This document shows positions 1-6,170 of a stretch of DNA of 9,781 bases, piece after piece. The notes beneath the pieces are model-generated. The model did no database searches. It saw nothing but the letters and a program-made list of their open reading frames with translations, and was not told where the DNA came from. How positions within the stretch are numbered: position 1 is the stretch's first letter; every line of letters starts with the position of its first letter. The DNA is from Planctomycetota bacterium (GTDB lineage: Bacteria; Planctomycetota; Phycisphaerae; WQYP01): the NCBI GenBank assembly GCA_021852245.1, contig JAJZNY010000217.1, positions 1 through 9,781 on the forward strand, in the 5' to 3' direction. Both the position numbers and the translations under genes were made by a program.

Positions 1-14
1 ATAACATGAGGCAT
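1..14 (-). CDS. possible 5' end of a leftward gene (only four codons visible)
   Basis: Reading leftward, an ATG at 14-12 is preceded by AGGAG (complement of 26-30) with an 11-nt spacer, slightly longer than usual. Only the codons for Met-Pro-His-Val lie inside the window, so no product can be named. Support comes from the ribosome-binding site and from a perfect TATAAT hexamer on the same strand about 150 bp upstream. A chance ATG next to a chance AGGAG is a real alternative. Confidence 0.2.
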
Positions 15-139
15 AGTGCCGAAAACTCCTGAACATTCAATCATTCAGCCGCTGCATCTCGGCCGCCATCATGCCGCAGCGATGTAGGGGGCAATGCTCA
101 CGGCGACGGTTCCTATTCGCCAAGCCCCTTATCGGACAC

Positions 140-151
140 TTGGCGCGCCAA
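140..151. repeat. 12-bp perfect palindrome
   Basis: TTGGCGCGCCAA reads identically on both strands. It lies about 15 bp downstream of the candidate leftward -10 element, a position where an operator would block transcription. Half of the sequence is simple GCGC, which occurs by chance in GC-rich DNA, so a regulatory role is only a suggestion. Confidence 0.25.
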
Positions 152-166
152 AACACCGAGCCACGC

Positions 167-194
167 ATTATAATTTACCGGGTCAGGTATGCAA
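167..194 (-). promoter_or_regulatory. candidate leftward sigma70-like promoter
   Basis: On the minus strand there is a perfect TATAAT (complement of 167-172). Sixteen bases upstream lies TTGCAT (complement of 189-194), which keeps only the TTG of the -35 consensus. It would transcribe toward the possible leftward gene at the left edge, with a leader of about 145 nt carrying the palindrome at 140-151 just downstream of the start. The core is itself near-symmetric (ATTATAAT), so a rightward reading exists too, but no matching rightward -35 is present. Confidence 0.3.
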
Positions 195-470
195 CTACGC
201 TTCCATTCCAATGGATACCCATGCAGGGCACTGCCTTAGAGCCGGGCATTCAGGCCCGCGAGCGGCCATTTTGCGCGGAATCCTCTTGGCGCCCCACATC
301 ACAATGCCCGAAAAACAAGACGTCGGTCCAATCGCCATAACACGGGCGGGGATATCTTTCACCCGTCGAAATGCCTTTTTATCATGGTCGACATCGTCCT
401 CAGTCTTACCTTCGGCCGCCCCGCACGGAAAAAAGCTGCTCCAGACCCGGCCCGCCATGCAATCGGGTTC

Positions 471-499
471 TTGACATACTGCCGCTGCTTACCTAATGT
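471..499 (+). promoter_or_regulatory. sigma70-type promoter of the glycosyltransferase gene
   Basis: A perfect TTGACA at 471-476 is followed, after an optimal 17-bp spacer, by TAATGT at 494-499. The -10 keeps the three most conserved positions (first T, second A, last T) but not the middle ones. Transcription would start near 506, giving a leader of roughly 17 nt that contains the AAGAGG ribosome-binding site at 511-516. This fits the glycosyltransferase as the first gene of its transcript. Confidence 0.6.
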
Positions 500-522
500 T
501 CGAAACGGCGAAGAGGTAGCGT

Positions 523-1263
523 ATGATGAAGCCCATCTTGATTGCAGTACCTGTGTTTAACGAGGAGAAACACCTCGCCAAAGTACTGCGCGAAATCCGG
601 GCCGTTTCACGACGCCGCGCCGACATCTTGGTGGTCGACGACGGCTCCACTGATCGTACCGCTGAAATTCTGCATCACCACGGCCACGTTGCCCACCTGA
701 ATCACGACCGGAATCTCGGTTACGGTGCCAGCCTGATTGACGCCTTTAACTGGGCGGCGCGGCGGCAATACTCATGGGTCATCACCATGGACTGTGACGA
801 ACAGCATGAGCCGGCCCGACTTCATGATTTCTTTTCCGCCATTGATGCCGATGACGCCGACATTATCAGCGGCTCCCGCTACATGAATGCTGCATTGATG
901 CATGATCTTCCCCCGGCCGACCGGAGGCGCATCAACATGCTTTTGACCGATGTTGTAAACCGTAATCTGTATCTGGATTTAACCGACACCTTCTGCGGGT
1001 ACAAAGCCCATCGTGTCAATGCTGTACGCCGGCTTAAACTCACCGAACCCGGCTATGCGTTTCCCATGCAGTTCTGGGTTCTCTGCGCACGGGCGGGATT
1101 GGCGATCCGCGAATTGCCTGTGGACCTGATCTACAACGACCCGAATCGGCATTTCGGCGGCCAGTTGGATAATCCCGATTTGCGCCTTCGGCATTATCTC
1201 AATGTCTTCTTCACCGCCCTGAACCAGACCGCGCCGCACGCGGCCATGGCCGCCGCGTGTTGA
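523..1263 (+). CDS. family 2 glycosyltransferase, DPM1-like
   Basis: A 246-residue GT-A fold glycosyltransferase of family 2. Its relatives transfer a sugar from a nucleotide donor to a polyprenyl phosphate or other envelope acceptor at the inner face of the membrane. Visible motifs are the N-terminal PVFNEE (residues 10-15), VVDDGSTD (37-44) for nucleotide binding, the metal-binding DCD (90-92) followed by QHEP, GSRYM (117-121), and DTFCGYKAHR (155-164) typical of dolichol-phosphate mannosyltransferase-like enzymes. There are no C-terminal membrane helices, so it resembles the short soluble DPM1 type. The start at 523 has AAGAGG six bases upstream; the adjacent ATG at 526 is equally possible and shortens the protein by one residue. 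The next gene follows after 34 bp and is probably co-transcribed. Family assignment is secure; donor and acceptor are unknown. Confidence 0.9.
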   Translation: MMKPILIAVPVFNEEKHLAKVLREIRAVSRRRADILVVDDGSTDRTAEILHHHGHVAHLNHDRNLGYGASLIDAFNWAARRQYSWVITMDCDEQHEPARLHDFFSAIDADDADIISGSRYMNAALMHDLPPADRRRINMLLTDVVNRNLYLDLTDTFCGYKAHRVNAVRRLKLTEPGYAFPMQFWVLCARAGLAIRELPVDLIYNDPNRHFGGQLDNPDLRLRHYLNVFFTALNQTAPHAAMAAAC

Positions 1264-1297
1264 ATGATATCGGCGATTGCAGGATCATAATCCAACG

Positions 1298-2950
1298 ATG
1301 ACTGATCGCACCGCCGAATCCGCCCTCCAGTCTGAGCCTCGGCCGTTTCACCCGCGAAGCGAAGCTATTTTTATCCCGCGTCGCCATGGCGAAATTCTCA
1401 TAGAGCCATCCGTAGCGGAAGCCGTCGAGTATCTTAACTCGCCCACCTTGCGTGGCACCCCGTTGCCACCGTGGCGTTACATCACCGAAAGGGCGCATGC
1501 CGATCTGGAACAGTACCTGAATTTGGACGGCGCAGGTGAGGCCGATCCGCCCGAGCCCGCGCGTGGCATGGCGGAAACCGCAAAACGGCCGTGGATCATC
1601 ACCGGCCATCAGGTGGAGTTTTATCACGCCGGTGTCTGGGCGAAGGTTTTATTGGCGGATCATCTCGCCGCCCTTGCAGGTGGAACGGCCGTTGACATTC
1701 TTGTCGATCACGACACGGTGGATCATCTTGGACTGGCGCTGCCGCAGCGCGACGAACGTGCCCAGTGGAAAAAACAATGGCATCTCTGGGCTGATGCCAA
1801 TGCCGTCGCCGCCGACGGATTGTCCGCTCCGGATTCCCGCATGGCAGAATCCTGGAGTCGGGAAATGATCCGCGTCGCCACTGAGAGCGGAGTGATCGAA
1901 ACCGACGCCCTGCGCTATTTTCTCGATGCATTGCGCGAGTCGCGGGCGTCCGAATATGTCCCGTGGATCGGCTTGGCCAGGCGCACATTTGAAAAAAAGT
2001 TCGGTCTGCGGGTGCACCATGTTCGCAGCAGCGTGCTGTGTCAAAGCCCTGCGTGGTCGGCATTTGTTGGGCTATGGATTAAAAATGCCACACGCTGGAC
2101 GGAGATATACAATCAGGCCCTCGCCGATTACCGGCGGCGCTATCGTATTAAATCGCCATCGCGGCCCATGCCCCCGCTCGCCGTCTCAGACCACGCCATC
2201 GAATTGCCGTTCTGGATTTATCACCGCGGTCGACCGCGGGAACGCCTTGTCGTTAAACGCGGCGATCATGCTACCATCATTCGACCCGACGGCCCTCTGC
2301 AACTGCCGGATATGGATGAGGGCGGCGCTCAGGCGCCAACGTGGCAGCGCGTGCTTGATGAACATCAACTCTGCATTCGGCCCCGGGCCCTTACGCTGAC
2401 ACTTTATGTTCGGACGTTTCTGGCGAATTTATTCATTCACGGTATCGGCGGGGCGATGTACGACGAAATGACCGATCAAATCGCCGCGAAAATCGGCATG
2501 CCGATCGGGGGATTCATGTGTGCGTCGGCCGGGTGGCTGCTGCCCGGCGGCCACGGCGAGCACGCGGCGCAGGAGAGCTTGGTGGAGTTGAAAAGCCGCC
2601 GGCATCATCTTCGGCACAATCCACAATTAATATATCGGCATATGTCCCCCTCGCCCGAGGTCGTGCATCTTCTCGCGGAGCGAGAACTCCTGATCGCAGA
2701 CTTGGCGCGGCGGCCCGGCCGGCGCGATCCCGCCATCATCGCCCGGCGGCGGGAGCAGTTTCGGCGGCTTGGAGCCATCAACGCCCGGTGTGTGGCGATG
2801 TCCGGCGAACTGGAAAAACTTGACGAGACGCTGGCACGCACCGAGTCGGCGCTGCGGCAGGAACGAGTTCTCGGCGATCGCGAATACTTTTTCGCCCTGC
2901 ATGGGTGGGAATCACTCCGCCAGCTTCAGCATCGCATTAAAACACGGTAA
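1298..2950 (+). CDS. divergent BshC-superfamily protein (putative)
   Basis: A 550-residue protein whose motif order matches BshC, the enzyme that adds cysteine to glucosaminyl-malate in bacillithiol synthesis. TGHQVEFYHAG (from residue 102) occupies the place of BshC's GGQQ-x-G-x-x-x-G-P. DHDTVDH (137-143) matches the EDHDLDE region. RPRALTLTLYVR (from 361) with HGIGGAMYDE (381-390) matches the RPL-x-Q-x-x-x-P-x-x-x-x-x-x-GPGE region. A C-terminal charged helical segment ends in a QERVLGDREYFFALHGW-like stretch, parallel to QERIWNIMYYLNRYG in Bacillus. I compared these from memory, not by a computed alignment. Overall identity looks low, so cysteine ligation itself is not assured. ATG 1298 is chosen with AGGA at 1281-1284, a long 13-nt spacer; an in-frame TTG at 1277 has no better site. 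It lies 34 bp after the glycosyltransferase. No BshA or BshB partner is in the window. Confidence 0.6.
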   Translation: MTDRTAESALQSEPRPFHPRSEAIFIPRRHGEILIEPSVAEAVEYLNSPTLRGTPLPPWRYITERAHADLEQYLNLDGAGEADPPEPARGMAETAKRPWIITGHQVEFYHAGVWAKVLLADHLAALAGGTAVDILVDHDTVDHLGLALPQRDERAQWKKQWHLWADANAVAADGLSAPDSRMAESWSREMIRVATESGVIETDALRYFLDALRESRASEYVPWIGLARRTFEKKFGLRVHHVRSSVLCQSPAWSAFVGLWIKNATRWTEIYNQALADYRRRYRIKSPSRPMPPLAVSDHAIELPFWIYHRGRPRERLVVKRGDHATIIRPDGPLQLPDMDEGGAQAPTWQRVLDEHQLCIRPRALTLTLYVRTFLANLFIHGIGGAMYDEMTDQIAAKIGMPIGGFMCASAGWLLPGGHGEHAAQESLVELKSRRHHLRHNPQLIYRHMSPSPEVVHLLAERELLIADLARRPGRRDPAIIARRREQFRRLGAINARCVAMSGELEKLDETLARTESALRQERVLGDREYFFALHGWESLRQLQHRIKTR

Positions 2951-3053
2951 CGCCCTGCCTCGCACCTTCCGGGGCCGTATTACCGCAGCCGTCGGCAATT
3001 TCATGCCCGGATGAAAAGCTCAGCCATAAAGTTCCCCATACGATCCACCTGGT

Positions 3054-3083
3054 TTGCCATCGCAGCAGCCCGCGCGTTATATT
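3054..3083 (+). promoter_or_regulatory. sigma70-type promoter of the propeller-like gene
   Basis: TTGCCA at 3054-3059 matches five of six -35 positions. After 18 bp, TATATT at 3078-3083 matches five of six -10 positions. Transcription would begin near 3090. This rules against the upstream in-frame ATG at 3011, which precedes the promoter and lacks a ribosome-binding site, and favours the ATG at 3113. Confidence 0.5.
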
Positions 3084-3112
3084 CTCGGCGGGAGCTGAGA
3101 GTTTGGGGCCTT

Positions 3113-4516
3113 ATGGTCGCGACCAATGAAATATTCATAAGCACTCGCCGGGCGCACTGCCGCCTGGGCTTTCACGATCGTTTCGCCGTGGGCCGAATCG
3201 CCTTCGCCATCGCGCTGGTGCCGCTGTTAGGTGGTGCGGCGAGGGTGGTCGGACACTCGGTTTCCACCAGTGCTGCCGCAAAACGTGAGGCCCGTGCCGC
3301 TGTCGAGGCGGGCGTTGGGCCGACCGCCGGCCGGATACAGGGCTTTGTAAAATCGATCAGGATTCACTTATCCGACGGCCTTTCTCTGGATTATGACCTC
3401 AAATGCCCATGGCCACGTGGGGTGCCCGAGCCGTTCGGCCCAGGCGCAGCGTGGGAATCGGGAAGCCATATCGTAGCCTGCACAGCGAAACATATCGTTC
3501 AATGGACGCTTACTCAAGGGACCGAGAGACCGGTTCCAAAGCGGGTGTCGGGCCGCCTGTCAGCCGGAAGAAACCTGGGGCTGGCGCGTGTTGCGGGGGC
3601 GGTTGTGGTCATTCGCTCCCGGCGAGCGGACTCGACCCGCTCCGATGGCGTTGAACTTGAGGCCCTACACCCGGCGAAGTCGGGCCGACGGGCCCTGCTT
3701 TTTCGTTTCCCCGCGTCGCAATCGGCGCACGCCGTGGCATCGGTCATCGTCGGCGGCGGGCTGGGCGACTGGGTAGTGCCCACTTCATGGCCTGCTGAGT
3801 GGGGCGGCAAGATAACCGCGTACCGTGTGAAGGGTCGTGCGCAATCAGTTGTGTTGGGGATCGCGCATGAACCCCGCATCGCGGCCTTTGCGGCCCACGA
3901 TGGCGCCGGCTTCGGCTGGGTAACGGGAGGGCATTGGGTGCACTTGGCCCTGCTCCGCCGAACCCGCTGGTTGCACCGGCGCATCCACCTTTTCGGACCG
4001 CCGATGGTGTACGGGGCGATGTCTCCTTCCGCCCGGCGCGTCGCGCTTATCGGATTCGGCCCTCCCACGATGATTGGAAACGGAATTTCGGTTATTCAAG
4101 CTGCCGTGCGGCGGCCGAGGCGTGAGCAAATATTAAGATTGTGGGGTGTCGGCGAAGGCCGGCAGGCGCCGGCATGTGCGCCCGTGTACTCAGGTAATGG
4201 CCGCTGGCTGGCCGTCGCGACTTTCCACAACGGTCAAACGTCGGGAGCCCAGGTGCTGGTGATCTCAACGAAAACTTTTCGCGTCTGCGGCGTAGTCGGT
4301 CTGACCGGTGAGGCTCCAATCTCCCTTGCTTTTTCACGCCATTCAGCCAGGTTGGCGATTGAGTGCTGGTACCGGATTTTGTTGGTGGGGCTGCCGCCTC
4401 ACTCCTCCGCGGGATCACCACGGGAATGTCGCGACTCGGGCCTGAACCCGGTGTGGCAGCAGCCTGCCACGATCCCCCTCAGTCGGCGAAGCCGCCGGAA
4501 ACCCAATGCCCAATAG
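3113..4516 (+). CDS. secreted or membrane-anchored protein with beta-propeller-like repeats
   Basis: I do not recognise a named family. From ATG 3113 the product is 467 residues. A basic N-terminus of about 28 residues precedes a hydrophobic stretch, IAFAIALVPLLGGAA, which looks like a long signal peptide or a single membrane anchor, so the body probably lies outside the cytoplasm. The C-terminal half carries WD40-like strand units. These begin near residues 297 (AMSPSARRVALIGF), 353 (VYSGNGRWLAVATF) and 402 (LAFSRHSARLAIE), each with the F/Y-S-x-x-x-x-x-LA pattern of propeller blades followed by a second strand. The protein is rich in Arg and Gly and ends in a basic, disordered-looking tail (about residues 435-467). 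A GAGAG at 3097-3101 is the only ribosome-binding candidate, 11 nt from the start. An in-frame GTG at 3188 could give a shorter signal peptide. The function is unknown; a binding or scaffold role is an inference from the fold. Confidence 0.6.
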   Translation: MVATNEIFISTRRAHCRLGFHDRFAVGRIAFAIALVPLLGGAARVVGHSVSTSAAAKREARAAVEAGVGPTAGRIQGFVKSIRIHLSDGLSLDYDLKCPWPRGVPEPFGPGAAWESGSHIVACTAKHIVQWTLTQGTERPVPKRVSGRLSAGRNLGLARVAGAVVVIRSRRADSTRSDGVELEALHPAKSGRRALLFRFPASQSAHAVASVIVGGGLGDWVVPTSWPAEWGGKITAYRVKGRAQSVVLGIAHEPRIAAFAAHDGAGFGWVTGGHWVHLALLRRTRWLHRRIHLFGPPMVYGAMSPSARRVALIGFGPPTMIGNGISVIQAAVRRPRREQILRLWGVGEGRQAPACAPVYSGNGRWLAVATFHNGQTSGAQVLVISTKTFRVCGVVGLTGEAPISLAFSRHSARLAIECWYRILLVGLPPHSSAGSPRECRDSGLNPVWQQPATIPLSRRSRRKPNAQ

Positions 4517-4717
4517 CCCGACGGACCATTCCCATGTGGAACTGATGCCGGGTCTCCACGCGGTCGGCGAATCAGGGTGCTTTTCCCATTTTCCGCGAGG
4601 TGCGAACGCCTGCGCAAAACGCATGAAGTAAACATTTGCAGATATGCCGCCCCTCGCGTAAAACAATGTTTTTGATGGTGCGAAAAGTTCGCGTAAATAT
4701 CTTGGAGTAATGGACGA
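4517..4717. other. 201-bp intergenic region upstream of mdh
   Basis: No gene and no clear rho-independent terminator. The 9-mer TCGCGTAAA occurs twice, at 4655-4663 and 4689-4697, 34 bp apart. A short perfect inverted repeat GCGAA-AAG-TTCGC spans 4680-4692, partly overlapping the second copy and ending just before the mdh ribosome-binding site. The only promoter-like pair I see is weak: TTTGCA at 4635-4640 and TAAAAC at 4659-4664 with an 18-bp spacer. The region probably contains the mdh promoter and perhaps an operator. Confidence 0.4.
4680..4692 (+). promoter_or_regulatory. small inverted repeat in the mdh leader
   Basis: GCGAA, a 3-nt loop AAG, then TTCGC, with possible G-T pairs extending the stem by two. 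It ends 11 bases before the GGAG ribosome-binding site. It could be an operator half-site pair or a weak RNA hairpin. A five-base stem is short enough to be chance. Confidence 0.25.
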
Positions 4718-5656
4718 ATGATGAAGCGTGCAAAATTAACAATTGTCGGCGCCGGAAATGTCGGGGCCACGACGGCGCATTGGGCAGCGGCAAAAGAACT
4801 GGCCGATATCGTGCTGGTTGATATACCCGCTTTGGATGGTGTCCCGCAGGGAAAGGCGCTGGACCTCTCCCAGGCGGCTCCGGTCGAAGGGTTCGATGTC
4901 GGAATTTCGGGTGCGACGGCCTATGAGGCATCCGCCGAAAGCGACATCGTGGTGATCACCGCCGGACTGGCGCGAAAGCCGGGCATGAGCCGTGATGATC
5001 TGCTCGCGAAAAACGCTGAAATCGTCAAGGCCGTGACCGAGCAGGTCGCTCGCACATCGCCCAACGCGATTCTTATTGTTGTTTCCAATCCTCTCGATGC
5101 CATGGTGTACGTCGCCCATAAGGTCAGCGGGTTTCCGCCTCATCGGGTCATCGGGATGGCGGGCGTTCTGGATACGGCGCGCTATCGGGCCTTTATCGCG
5201 GCCGAATTGGGTGTCAGCGTTGAAGATATTCAGGCCCTGCTGATGGGCGGCCATGGAGACGACATGGTACCCCTGCCGCGCTACACCAGTGTCGGGGGCA
5301 TACCACTGCCGGAACTTCTGCCTGCGGAAAAAATTGACGCCATCGTCAAACGCACGCGCAATGGCGGAGCGGAAATCGTCGGCCTTTTGAAGACCGGTTC
5401 CGCCTACTACGCCCCGTCCGCCGCCGTGGTGCAAATGGCCGAGGCGATCATCCGGGATAAAAAGCGTATTCTGCCCTGCGCCGCCCACTGCGATAAGGAA
5501 TATGGAGTCGGCGGATATTTTGTCGGCGTGCCCGTCAAACTGGGCAGTCGGGGTGTCGAAAAGATTATCGAGGTTAAGCTGACCGCCGAAGAGCGGGAGC
5601 TTTTTGACCGCTCGGTGGAGCATGTGCGGCAGTTGATTAAGTCAATCCGCATCTGA
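4718..5656 (+). CDS. mdh: malate dehydrogenase (NAD-dependent, LDH-like type)
   Basis: Catalyses reversible oxidation of malate to oxaloacetate with NAD in the cytoplasm, a step of the TCA cycle. The 312-residue length is typical of the LDH-like malate dehydrogenases. The Rossmann motif GAGNVG lies at residues 11-16, and Asp35 ends the second strand, which favours NAD over NADP. The mobile loop [11 protein letters not shown] has Arg86 and Arg92 for the two malate carboxylates; Arg86 in place of the Gln found in lactate dehydrogenases supports malate as substrate. Asn124 is in SNP. Asp152 and Arg155 are in GVLDTAR, and catalytic His179 is in [14 protein letters not shown] at 4704-4707 lies ten bases before ATG 4718; the adjacent ATG 4721 is an alternative. 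It heads a close-packed set with the membrane protein and sugar porter. The reverse strand is open across nearly the whole gene, which I treat as a coding shadow. Confidence 0.96.
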   Translation: MMKRAKLTIVGAGNVGATTAHWAAAKELADIVLVDIPALDGVPQGKALDLSQAAPVEGFDVGISGATAYEASAESDIVVITAGLARKPGMSRDDLLAKNAEIVKAVTEQVARTSPNAILIVVSNPLDAMVYVAHKVSGFPPHRVIGMAGVLDTARYRAFIAAELGVSVEDIQALLMGGHGDDMVPLPRYTSVGGIPLPELLPAEKIDAIVKRTRNGGAEIVGLLKTGSAYYAPSAAVVQMAEAIIRDKKRILPCAAHCDKEYGVGGYFVGVPVKLGSRGVEKIIEVKLTAEERELFDRSVEHVRQLIKSIRI

Positions 5657-5705
5657 CACCCGAAAGAGCCGACACCGGAAGATCGCTTTTCAAAAGGTGG
5701 ACGAT

Positions 5706-6128
5706 ATGGCCGCATCTGGATCCGGGAGTGTTCCGGGACAGTTGTCGATGGCGTTTGCATCGGGAGTGGTTGGCGCCGGCGTTCTGGTTGTGGTGGCGCT
5801 CCTGATGGGGCGGTTCGGGATTTTTGCAGATTTGGGATGCCATCTCCATCCGTCAGCGAATCGTGAATATCTTTATTCACGGTTGGTTTGGGGTGGGATT
5901 TTCGGTTTGTTGTTTTGTCTGCCGATCATGTCGGGATCGGTATGGAAGCGCGGTTTCATTTTCGGTTTGGTTCCTGCGGCGGTTCAGTTGGTGGTGATTT
6001 TTCCGCTGCTGAACCACGCTCAGGTACTGGGACTTAATTACGGTTACACCACACCCATTTTTGTGGTGTTTCTTAATGCGATATGGGGGCTCACGTCGGC
6101 GGGCTGGTTGAAGATGATCGGCGGCTGA
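5706..6128 (+). CDS. small conserved-looking integral membrane protein
   Basis: A 140-residue protein with about four predicted membrane helices, roughly residues 13-34, 56-70, 78-95 and 108-130, separated by short loops. The first loop contains a conserved-looking stretch, LHPSANREYLYSRLVWGG, and the last helix ends GLTSAGWLKMIGG. I have a general sense of similar four-helix proteins with R-L-V-W-G-G and N-A-I-W-G-L motifs but cannot name a family, and no catalytic motif is visible. ATG 5706 is chosen because AGGTGG (5695-5700) sits five bases upstream; an in-frame GTG at 5697 overlaps that site. It lies 49 bp after mdh and 42 bp before the sugar porter, so co-transcription is likely. The 12-mer ATTTTCGGTTTG is repeated in frame at 5898 and 5958, both encoding IFGL. 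Confidence 0.75.
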   Translation: MAASGSGSVPGQLSMAFASGVVGAGVLVVVALLMGRFGIFADLGCHLHPSANREYLYSRLVWGGIFGLLFCLPIMSGSVWKRGFIFGLVPAAVQLVVIFPLLNHAQVLGLNYGYTTPIFVVFLNAIWGLTSAGWLKMIGG

Positions 6129-6150
6129 CTTTAATGATGGGATGTTTAAC

Positions 6151-6161
6151 CTCCTGCGGAG
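6151..6161 (+). promoter_or_regulatory. ribosome-binding site within a small hairpin, sugar porter gene
   Basis: GGAG at 6158-6161 lies nine bases before ATG 6171 and fixes that start. The four bases CTCC at 6151-6154 are its exact complement with a 3-nt loop TGC between, so the site could be partly sequestered in the mRNA. The stem is only four pairs, so any effect would be modest. Confidence 0.4.
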
Positions 6162-6170
6162 CAACGATCC

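Larger units (their letters stand above)
15..470. other. stretch with no supportable gene
   Basis: About 450 bp where the open frames on both strands (up to about 126 codons) show no recognisable domain, no membrane or signal segment and no convincing ribosome-binding site. A leftward 43-codon frame (complement of 37-168) begins inside the TATAAT motif and has no Shine-Dalgarno, so I do not call it. Visible local structure: a perfect 12-bp palindrome TTGGCGCGCCAA at 140-151, an ATTATAAT core at 167-174, and a small GC stem, CGGGC/GCCCG with a 6-nt loop, at 243-258. It is most likely an intergenic or regulatory region, or a badly decayed gene. Confidence 0.5.

Noticed and set aside
37..168. 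43-codon leftward frame starting inside the TATAAT motif
   Set aside because: Its ATG overlaps the -10 element, so it could not be translated from that promoter; composition is Arg-rich and non-protein-like.
195..458. 87-codon minus-strand frame
   Set aside because: No Shine-Dalgarno and no recognisable motif; length is within chance for GC-rich DNA.
94..474. 126-codon plus-strand frame before the glycosyltransferase
   Set aside because: No ribosome-binding site, no domain, and it overlaps the promoter at 471; competing frames of similar size exist on both strands.
1277..1297. TTG start seven codons upstream for the BshC-like gene
   Set aside because: No ribosome-binding site precedes it; ATG 1298 is a better initiation codon with AGGA upstream, though the spacing is long.
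3514..4068. 184-codon minus-strand frame inside the propeller-like gene
   Set aside because: Arg/Pro/Ser-rich shadow without domain features, whereas the plus frame has a signal segment and repeated strand units.
4672..4699. TTGATG and TAAATA as an mdh promoter
   Set aside because: Transcription would start on top of the GGAG ribosome-binding site, leaving it out of the mRNA.
4736..5623. Open frame of 295 codons on the minus strand across nearly all of mdh
   Set aside because: The plus-strand protein is an unmistakable malate dehydrogenase with all catalytic residues. The antisense product has no recognisable domain and a composition (rich in His, Arg, Gly, Asp) expected of a reverse reading of GC-rich codons.
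5898..5969. 12-bp direct repeat ATTTTCGGTTTG as a mobile-element or recombination site
   Set aside because: Both copies are in frame and encode IFGL in adjacent membrane helices; this is explained by similar hydrophobic coding sequence.
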